DNA of 7,281 nucleotides. Source: Ruminococcaceae bacterium UBA1767. GTDB lineage: Bacteria; Bacillota; Clostridia; Oscillospirales; Acutalibacteraceae. The stretch covers positions 1 to 7,281 of the forward strand of contig DCGX01000019.1 of the NCBI GenBank assembly GCA_002315505.1, read 5' to 3'. Of this stretch, positions 1-4,380 are shown one piece after another. Each line of letters starts with the position of its first letter. Within the stretch, counting starts at the first letter, position 1. The position numbers and the translations under genes were made by a program. The notes beneath the pieces are model-generated. The model worked only from the letters and a program-made list of their open reading frames with translations. It searched no databases and was not told where the DNA came from.

Positions 1-89
1 GGGGTTTCATTTTTAGCTATTAAGTAAATTCCTAACAACAATGCAACCACAGAAACACAAAGTATAATTTTAAAAACCTTTTTATTCAT
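1..89 (-). CDS. N-terminal part of a small membrane-anchored or secreted protein (cut by window edge)
   Basis: On the minus strand an open frame starts with ATG at 89 and runs off the left edge after 29 codons. It begins MNKKVFK, a basic N-terminus, followed by a hydrophobic run at residues 8-25 (IILCVSVVALLLGIYLIA) and then polar residues. This is the pattern of an uncleaved signal anchor or a Sec signal peptide. No lipobox ends the run; the only cysteine (C11) lies inside it. A GAAAGG ribosome binding site at 105-100 lies 10 bases before ATG 89. An in-frame ATG at 95 is only 4 bases from it, so 89 is preferred but 95 is possible. The start is 36 bases after the stop of the leftward HTH gene, so the two are probably co-transcribed. 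Function cannot be told from this fragment. Confidence 0.6.
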   Translation of the reverse strand, partial: MNKKVFKIILCVSVVALLLGIYLIAKNET

Positions 90-125
90 AGTCATTCAAC
101 CTTTCTTTTTTACTATTAGTCAACT

Positions 126-296
126 CTAATGCTTTTTCTTTTTAGGACATTCTGCAGAAATCGGTATTTGCCAATGACCATTTTTCTTTTCCGCCCCAAT
201 AGTTACTTTTATCAAGCCACTTTTACACCATTTGCGAATTGTAGATTCGCTATATCCCCACTTTTCTGCAACATCTTTAACTGTTAAAAATTCCAT
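126..296 (-). CDS. Small winged helix-turn-helix DNA-binding protein (excisionase/MerR-like)
   Basis: This 56-aa protein is essentially a single DNA-binding domain. Residues 5-13 (TVKDVAEKW) and 17-25 (ESTIRKWCK) form the two HTH helices, and residues 31-45, ending in HWQIP, form the wing. The tail is basic (KKKK near the end). This matches the HTH_17/excisionase-like family, whose members often end in a W-x-IP-xxA-x-x-P motif, seen here as WQIPISAECP. A longer frame reaches a TTG at 311, but that TTG lies on the Shine-Dalgarno sequence. GGAGG at 309-305 sits 8 bases before the ATG at 296, which is therefore the start. The gene is divergent from the XRE regulator at 381 and reads toward the partial membrane gene. 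Small proteins of this kind act as excisionases or as regulators in mobile elements and toxin or immunity cassettes; which applies here is not shown. Confidence 0.8.
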   Translation of the reverse strand: MEFLTVKDVAEKWGYSESTIRKWCKSGLIKVTIGAEKKNGHWQIPISAECPKKKKH

Positions 297-304
297 CTTT
301 TGCA

Positions 305-309
305 CCTCC
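305..309 (-). promoter_or_regulatory. Ribosome binding site that sets the start of the small winged-HTH gene
   Basis: On the minus strand GGAGG is followed by 8 bases (TGCAAAAG) and then ATG at 296. The upstream in-frame TTG at 311 overlaps this site, so the five extra N-terminal residues of the longer frame are very unlikely to be translated. Confidence 0.75.
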
Positions 310-314
310 AATCA

Positions 315-361
315 TAACCGATATTGGTTAATATGATTATATACCTAAATCGGTTAATATG
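315..361. promoter_or_regulatory. Probable operator: palindrome plus a repeated half-site
   Basis: A 16-bp imperfect palindrome lies at 315-330: TAACC and GGTTA flank a central GATATT, and 14 of 16 positions are symmetric. The 12-base stretch TTGGTTAATATG at 324-335 recurs as TCGGTTAATATG at 350-361, 26 bp downstream in the same orientation. Together they give three copies of a YGGTTA half-site. The palindrome covers the predicted start of the leftward transcript, and the second repeat lies between and on the edge of its -35 and -10 boxes. The layout suits a dimeric HTH repressor; the neighbouring XRE protein is the obvious candidate, but this is inferred. Confidence 0.5.
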
Positions 362-365
362 TCAA
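336..365 (-). promoter_or_regulatory. Consensus sigma-A promoter of the leftward HTH operon
   Basis: Read on the minus strand, a perfect TTGACA (-35, at 365-360) and a perfect TATAAT (-10, at 341-336) are separated by 18 bases. Transcription would start near 329, inside the palindrome at 315-330, leaving a leader of about 30 bases before ATG 296. The -35 box almost touches the ribosome binding site of the divergent XRE gene (AGGAGG at 367-372). A full-consensus promoter with operator-like repeats over it fits a strong promoter that is normally held repressed. Confidence 0.75.
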
Positions 366-380
366 TAGGAGGTTTGGTAT

Positions 381-593
381 ATGATTTCCTATGATAGACT
401 GTGGACAACAATGAAAGAAAAGGGCTTTTCTCAATACTCACTTATTAAAAATTATGGTATCAGTCCCGCACAAATCACGCGATTGAAACGAAATGAAAGT
501 GTGAGTACCCATACAATAGAAATGTTTTGTAAAATATTAAAATGCAATGTAGAAGATATTATGCAATATGTTGATGAAAATATAAATAAATAA
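381..593 (+). CDS. Cro/CI-type (XRE) helix-turn-helix transcriptional regulator
   Basis: This 70-aa protein is one compact Cro/CI-type domain of the HTH_26 kind. Helix 1 spans about residues 5-14. The HTH proper covers about 17-37, with SQYSLIKNYGIS as the positioning helix and turn and PAQITRLKR as the recognition helix. THTIEMFCKILKCNVEDIMQY at 43-63 is the typical closing pair of helices. There is no sensor or effector domain. AGGAGG at 367-372 is 8 bases before the ATG, a near-ideal ribosome binding site. A hand count gives 62 G+C of 213 bases (29%), well below typA in the same window. No clear rightward promoter was found; it probably overlaps the operator. Its divergent position suggests it controls the leftward HTH operon and itself, as in phage-like switches, but no target is proven. 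Confidence 0.85.
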   Translation: MISYDRLWTTMKEKGFSQYSLIKNYGISPAQITRLKRNESVSTHTIEMFCKILKCNVEDIMQYVDENINK

Positions 594-605
594 AACACAT
601 ATCGT

Positions 606-642
606 AAAAAAACAGAGGCTGTCATACCGACAACCCCTGTTT
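606..642 (-). terminator. Rho-independent terminator of the leftward two-gene operon (probably bidirectional)
   Basis: Two 14-base arms at 610-623 and 629-642 pair at 12 of 14 positions around a 5-base loop (ATACC), with AAACAG pairing CTGTTT at the base. On the minus strand the hairpin is followed by seven T residues (complement of 606-612), the classical intrinsic terminator for the gene ending at 659. On the plus strand the bases after it are T-rich but mixed (CATTATTTATT), so it may also end the XRE transcript, less efficiently. Confidence 0.8.
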
Positions 643-658
643 CATTATTTATTAAATC

Positions 659-1195
659 TTAAAGCAAAACTATTCCGAGCACAACAGCGATGATATAAAG
701 CAAAACGCTGATTGCATTCTTTTCAAGCCATGCTGTTACAAGAGCAAGAACTGACGGAATGAATGCAAAAATCTTTGCAACGATGTTTGCTTTGGAATTC
801 TTCCCGTAAAGCAGGTCCCAGTTATTCAATGCATCCTCATACAACGGAGCGATGTTGCACATAAGTGAAATTCCGAGATAAAGCATTACAGCATAAATCC
901 AGAAAATTGCTTCGCTTACCTGCGGTCTTAAATAGAACAAACCGAGATAACCGCCGACGAGCATTCCGAGACCGAAAAGCACATTCATAATACCCGGAAG
1001 AACGCATATTAAAAATGCCTGCAGCTTCTTCTTTGTGAAATCGTGCTCAACGTGACCGCAAAGCTCAGTAGCCTGCAAATATCTTGCATCCGAAACGGGA
1101 ATGCCGATTATACGGCAGAAAAGATGCTCCCAGAAGCCTTTGAGGACTGAACCGATGATTGTTAAATACTTTGAAATAATATAAATCGTATTCAT
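659..1195 (-). CDS. Multi-pass membrane protein of unknown function, second gene of a zinc-ribbon/TPR operon
   Basis: I do not recognise the family of this 178-aa protein. Residues 4-33 form a hydrophobic, possibly amphipathic N-terminal stretch with basic residues. Likely membrane segments lie at about 58-88 (long enough for a hairpin of two, with the glycine-rich GLGMLVGGYLG), 95-117, 137-156 and 161-178, and the chain ends inside the last one. Residues 34-57 are a polar stretch with a cysteine and three histidine/glutamate positions (ELCGHVEHD), and 118-136 is a polar loop (YEDALNNWD). No catalytic motif is evident. The start ATG overlaps the stop of the upstream gene as TAATG, with AAGGTGAAGTATA before it, so translation is probably coupled. 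It is likely a membrane partner of the upstream protein. The terminator at 606-642 follows. Confidence 0.75.
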   Translation of the reverse strand: MNTIYIISKYLTIIGSVLKGFWEHLFCRIIGIPVSDARYLQATELCGHVEHDFTKKKLQAFLICVLPGIMNVLFGLGMLVGGYLGLFYLRPQVSEAIFWIYAVMLYLGISLMCNIAPLYEDALNNWDLLYGKNSKANIVAKIFAFIPSVLALVTAWLEKNAISVLLYIIAVVLGIVLL

Positions 1196-2796
1196 TATAC
1201 TTCACCTTTTCCTTCCATAAAGATTTGCTCGAATGTGATTTCACCCTTGATACATTTCTTTACTGAATCCTCAAATTCCATGCCCTGCTGCTCAAACACA
1301 TCTGCAATCTCATTATAGACTGTTTCCTCACCTGTGAGCTTTGCAATCAAAGCCGCAGTATTCAATGTTTCAAGTGAAACGTTTCCGCCTGAATAAGCAT
1401 TCTGAAGTGTTGTATCATATGCCTGCTTAACAGCCTCATATGCTTCCTTAGACTTATCAAGAAGCATTAAGGCGATAGCCTCCTGACGATAAATTTCAAC
1501 ATCTGTACCGATTTCGATACCCTTCTTACACATAGCAACTGCTTCATCGAGCTTATTCTCACGGCGAAGGATTTCTGCCTTGATTGAGTAATAATCAAGT
1601 CCGTCCGGGTCAGCCTTCTTCATCCTCTCACAGAAAACATCTGCGTTTGTAAAATCCTTCTTGAGAATGTATGTCTTAATTGTATAGTAATATGCTGATG
1701 TGTCGTTGGAATTTCTTGCGATAGCTACACCTGCAAGCTCAAGCACCTTGTCATATGCCTCATTCTCCCATGCAACACCGAGATAGCTCGGAAGGAACAT
1801 ATAACTGAAATCACCTGCGAGTGTATAAGCATTGTCATAATACTTAAGCACAACATCTGACGGCTTGTCAGCATAGTAGGCAGTCATAAATTTGTAATAT
1901 TCAATTACACTCTTTTCGGCATCTGTCTTTATCTCAACAGTATCGAAATATTTCAATGCCTCGTCAAACTGAACCTTTTCCTTTGTGGAGCCGTCTTCAT
2001 TGAAGATAAATCCCTGCCATTTGGTTGATACAGTTTCCGAAATTGAATCCATTGTCTTGCAGAAATCATAGCAAGCCTTGATTTTTGCATTTTTCGGCAA
2101 AGCAAGAGCCTCAGCAGTATATATGCCGTCGACAGCCTCAACAAAAGTATCTCTGTCACTGTAGCTGATTGAAAGTGTCTGTGCCATTGATTCAACAATA
2201 ATTTTTTCTGTTCGTGTTCCGTAGGTAAAAATCTGAGTTGCGCTGAGATTTTCGCTTACAGAACCGAGCACAGCGCTTACACCTGCGTTAACTGTGCTTA
2301 CAGAGTTATTTGCTTCATCGCAATTGCTGATTGCATCGGTATATCTTCTCTCATTAAAGCTGGTCTGAGCAGCCATTACCTTTGACGAAATGTCAAAGGT
2401 TGAAGCACAGATAAAATAGCTGACTGCCGCAACAATTACCATTACAAAAGCAAGAATAATGTGTCCTACACCATACTGTGTTTTAAGGAATTTTGCACAA
2501 CAATCCGTACAGTAAAGCTCACTTGAGCTACCGTAAAGAGATTTGCCGCACACAATGCAGGTTCCGCACTCCTCTTTTTCCTCTGCTGTTTCTTCTACAT
2601 CCTTTTCCTTTGATGTTTCCTCCGCTTTCGCTGTAAGATTTTCAACTGTCAGTTCACCGATATCCGTCTGAACGGCAGCATCCCAGCTCCAGTTGTCACC
2701 TGATTCCTGCTCAGGCTTTTCAATTTCCTCGGGAACAGTAGCCTCTTCCTCGGGAAGAATTTCATCCAAAGATTTTTCCTTATTATCTTCTGCCAA
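1195..2796 (-). CDS. Membrane-anchored protein with N-terminal zinc ribbon and TPR-like repeats
   Basis: This 533-aa protein has a clear layered architecture, but I cannot name the family. Residues 1-76 are a very acidic, low-complexity tail. A zinc ribbon follows, with cysteines at 77, 80 and 83 and at 96, 99 and 100 (CxxC...CxxC). Residues 111-132 form one membrane segment (HIILAFVMVIVAAVSYFICA). The rest is a long helical region. About 336-465 reads as four TPR-like units of roughly 33 residues, with the Y/A-x-x-A pattern and DP or equivalent at the turns, for example ADPDGLDYYSIKAEILRR. Basic residues before the membrane segment suggest a cytoplasmic ribbon and TPRs outside. It starts at TTG 2796, supported by AAAGGAGG 8 bases upstream. 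It has its own promoter at 2830-2858 and overlaps the next gene by one base. A scaffold role for a membrane complex is inference. Confidence 0.85.
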   Translation of the reverse strand: MAEDNKEKSLDEILPEEEATVPEEIEKPEQESGDNWSWDAAVQTDIGELTVENLTAKAEETSKEKDVEETAEEKEECGTCIVCGKSLYGSSSELYCTDCCAKFLKTQYGVGHIILAFVMVIVAAVSYFICASTFDISSKVMAAQTSFNERRYTDAISNCDEANNSVSTVNAGVSAVLGSVSENLSATQIFTYGTRTEKIIVESMAQTLSISYSDRDTFVEAVDGIYTAEALALPKNAKIKACYDFCKTMDSISETVSTKWQGFIFNEDGSTKEKVQFDEALKYFDTVEIKTDAEKSVIEYYKFMTAYYADKPSDVVLKYYDNAYTLAGDFSYMFLPSYLGVAWENEAYDKVLELAGVAIARNSNDTSAYYYTIKTYILKKDFTNADVFCERMKKADPDGLDYYSIKAEILRRENKLDEAVAMCKKGIEIGTDVEIYRQEAIALMLLDKSKEAYEAVKQAYDTTLQNAYSGGNVSLETLNTAALIAKLTGEETVYNEIADVFEQQGMEFEDSVKKCIKGEITFEQIFMEGKGEV

Positions 2797-2804
2797 AGGA
2801 ACAA

Positions 2805-2812
2805 CCTCCTTT
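2805..2812 (-). promoter_or_regulatory. Strong ribosome binding site preceding a TTG start codon
   Basis: On the minus strand AAAGGAGG is followed by eight bases (TTGTTCCT) and then TTG GCA GAA at 2796. No ATG or GTG lies at suitable spacing, so the TTG start of the zinc-ribbon/TPR gene is well supported. Confidence 0.8.
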
Positions 2813-2829
2813 ATAATTTATACTTTATG

Positions 2830-2858
2830 ATTGTAACACTTTTTTGATTCGATTTCAA
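2830..2858 (-). promoter_or_regulatory. Sigma-A promoter of the zinc-ribbon/TPR operon
   Basis: Read leftward, TTGAAA (-35, at 2858-2853) and TACAAT (-10, at 2835-2830) have an ideal 17-base spacer. Each hexamer is close to consensus. Transcription would begin near 2823, giving a leader of under 30 bases before TTG 2796. Confidence 0.7.
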
Positions 2859-2865
2859 CAACATA

Positions 2866-2894
2866 TTGACTACATTACGAAATAAGCGTAAAAT
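2866..2894 (+). promoter_or_regulatory. Sigma-A promoter of the metallophosphoesterase gene
   Basis: TTGACT (2866-2871) and TAAAAT (2889-2894) are separated by 17 bases. The start site would be near 2901, about 30 bases before ATG 2931. Only 7 bp separate this -35 box from that of the divergent promoter (2853-2858), so the two polymerases could interfere or share an upstream control site. Confidence 0.7.
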
Positions 2895-2930
2895 ATTTAC
2901 AATTATTTAATATTTGAAAGGCAGATTGTT

Positions 2931-4016
2931 ATGGCAAAAGGATTACCGACCTCACTCTCTTACATAAAAAACACTCAGAAGCCGTTAAAATTCCACGAAG
3001 ACGGCACATTCAAAATATTACACTTAACGGATATTCACGAAGTTGACCCTGAAATGGATGATGATGAAAATCCGCAGATTCCGGTTAAAAAATCGCTTGA
3101 AACAATACACGTTATCGAAACACTTGTCGAGCGTACACAGCCCGACCTTGTAGTTTTCGGCGGTGACAATATAAGCGGGTTCTGGGAGGAATTTACATAC
3201 GATTATATGTACAAAACGATTAAAAAAATTATTGCTCCGATTGAAAAGAGAAATATTCCGCTTGCAATCTGCTTCGGCAATCACGACTCAGAGGGCGAGG
3301 AAACTCATCCGTTCAAGCGAAGAGAAAATCAGATTTGTATTTATGCCGAATATGACAATTTCCGAAGCAGTATGAATGACGAGGACATAACCGGCTGTGC
3401 GAACTGCTCAATTCCTGTTTACTCCGCTGACGGCAAAAAAATCTCCTGGAACATTTTCTGCGTTGATTCAAATGACTACATCCGTGACGAAAATCACCGA
3501 ATGGTAAAGGGTGCAGGTTACGGTTATATCCATCCCGACCAGATTGAATGGTATGAGAAAAAATCAGCTGAGTTAAAGGCACAAAACGGTGGTGAACACG
3601 TGCCTGCAATCCTTTTTCAGCATATTCCCGTTTTGCAGGAATTCGATATGATGAAGGACGTTCCCGAAACCGATGAAAATTCAATCGAATATCGTGGCAG
3701 ACACATTGCACTTGACGAAAAATACGTTCTTGACGGTGTAATGCGTGAAAATCCGTGTCCGCCGAAGGAGCATCGTGAACAGTTTGAAAGCTGGAAAAAG
3801 ACAGGCAATCTCGTTGCAGCCTTCTTCGGTCACGACCATACAAACACCTTTGTTACCGAGCTTGACGGAATCAAGCTGATTCAGTCACTCGGTGCAGGCT
3901 ATCACACATATGGACTTGAAAGAGGCGGCCGACTTATCACATTGAAAGAAAACAGTAAAGATTTCGACACCGAAACTCTTTCTGTGGAAAAAATTACTGA
4001 TATACCTGTCGGGTAA
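2931..4016 (+). CDS. Calcineurin-like metallophosphoesterase, Dcr2/PAP16-like subfamily
   Basis: This 361-aa protein carries the full set of calcineurin-like phosphoesterase motifs: DIH (D34, H36), GGDN (D79), GNHD (N117, H118), FQHIP (H231) and GHDH (H301, H303). These residues bind the two metal ions that activate water for phosphoester hydrolysis. The segments NIFCVDSNDY (174-183), GYIHPDQIEWYEKK (198-211) and LGAGYHTYGLERGGRLI (320-336) resemble the Dcr2/purple-acid-phosphatase-16 group, known in yeast and plants and also in bacteria. There is no signal peptide or membrane segment, so it should act in the cytoplasm. GAAAGG at 2916-2921 lies 9 bases before the ATG. It is a single-gene unit with its own promoter, and no terminator is visible after it, so it may read into the typA leader. 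The substrate is unknown; a phosphomonoester or phosphodiester are both possible. Confidence 0.9.
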   Translation: MAKGLPTSLSYIKNTQKPLKFHEDGTFKILHLTDIHEVDPEMDDDENPQIPVKKSLETIHVIETLVERTQPDLVVFGGDNISGFWEEFTYDYMYKTIKKIIAPIEKRNIPLAICFGNHDSEGEETHPFKRRENQICIYAEYDNFRSSMNDEDITGCANCSIPVYSADGKKISWNIFCVDSNDYIRDENHRMVKGAGYGYIHPDQIEWYEKKSAELKAQNGGEHVPAILFQHIPVLQEFDMMKDVPETDENSIEYRGRHIALDEKYVLDGVMRENPCPPKEHREQFESWKKTGNLVAAFFGHDHTNTFVTELDGIKLIQSLGAGYHTYGLERGGRLITLKENSKDFDTETLSVEKITDIPVG

Positions 4017-4019
4017 TAC

Positions 4020-4048
4020 TTGACTATCAAATAAAAATATATTAAAAT
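4020..4048 (+). promoter_or_regulatory. Predicted promoter of the typA-ribF operon
   Basis: TTGACT (4020-4025) and TAAAAT (4043-4048) are 17 bases apart, the same hexamers and spacing as the metallophosphoesterase promoter. The -35 box begins four bases after the phosphoesterase stop. Transcription from near 4055 would give typA a leader of about 325 bases. I saw no good match closer to typA, though a weak TATCAT at 4363-4368 without a matching -35 could be a second start. Confidence 0.55.
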
Positions 4049-4165
4049 AATAGGTTGTAATTCAGTAATTTATGAAAGGAAATGGTATCTGTTTTCTTCA
4101 ATGTTTAAAGCTTCGACAACATTTCGGCTTAACAGTCTCCTGTTTTCCATTTATGGAAAAAGTTA

Positions 4166-4303
4166 TTCCCCTGATAGGGGAAATGTCGCAAAGCGACAAA
4201 AGGGTTTACAAGGCTGTCACGAAGTGACTGAGGGAGCGAAGGAAATAAACAATCCCTCCGCCTTCGACTTCGTCAAATCCACCTCCCTTTACACAAGGAA
4301 GGG
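4166..4303. repeat. Interspersed palindromic repeat (MITE-like), degenerate copy
   Basis: This element shares a 24-base block with the copy at the right edge: 4265-4288 matches 7251-7274 at 22 of 24 positions, including the exact run CGTCAAATCCACCTCCCT. It also has the same CTGAGGGAG block (4228-4236 against 7205-7213). The arms fold on each other through GAGGGA/TCCCTC, and small hairpins decorate the left arm. The left outer arm does not pair well with the right arm (4285-4303, itself a CCCTT/AAGGG hairpin), so this copy appears degenerate or recombined from two variants. From memory, many Ruminococcaceae genomes carry large families of such elements. No protein is encoded. Confidence 0.65.
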
Positions 4304-4380
4304 CTTATGGTCTCTTTTACACTAAACAGTATTTTGTTGGTGTTTTAACATTGTAACTCTGGTATCATCAGGACACAAAA

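Larger units (their letters stand above)
4017..4380. other. Gene-free 364-base stretch: promoter plus structured typA leader
   Basis: This region holds a promoter (4020-4048) and then a series of hairpins. They are TTTTCCAT/ATGGAAAA at 4143-4160 (8-bp stem), TTCCCC/GGGGAA at 4166-4182, TGTCGC/GCGACA at 4184-4198, GTCAC/GTGAC at 4216-4228, and GAGGGA/TCCCTC pairing 4230-4235 with 4253-4258. Bases 4166-4303 belong to an interspersed repeat. Bases 4304-4380 show nothing beyond AGGA at 4370-4373, the ribosome binding site of typA. A 74-codon open frame at 4101-4325 is not considered a gene because it lies mostly within the repeat. No FMN, T-box or other known riboswitch pattern was recognised. 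Confidence 0.6.

Noticed and set aside
297..311. Upstream TTG start for the small winged-HTH gene
   Set aside because: The TTG overlaps the Shine-Dalgarno sequence GGAGG that serves ATG 296, and no other ribosome binding site supports it.
3313..3843. 176-codon leftward open frame antisense to the phosphoesterase
   Set aside because: It lies wholly inside a clearly conserved gene and has a His/Arg/Cys-rich composition typical of an antisense shadow.
4166..4303. CRISPR-like array of short repeats
   Set aside because: The repeated pieces are inverted arms of one palindromic element, not regularly spaced direct repeats with unique spacers.
4101..4325. 74-codon rightward open frame between the phosphoesterase and typA
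   Set aside because: It has no ribosome binding site, most of it is the translated palindromic repeat, and an overlapping frame from 4072 also crosses the repeat. Such frames are common false genes in repeat-rich intergenic DNA.
4316..4368. Possible promoter close to typA (TTTACA at 4316, TAACAT at 4346, TATCAT at 4363)
   Set aside because: No pair of these hexamers has a 16-18 base spacing, so none forms a convincing promoter.
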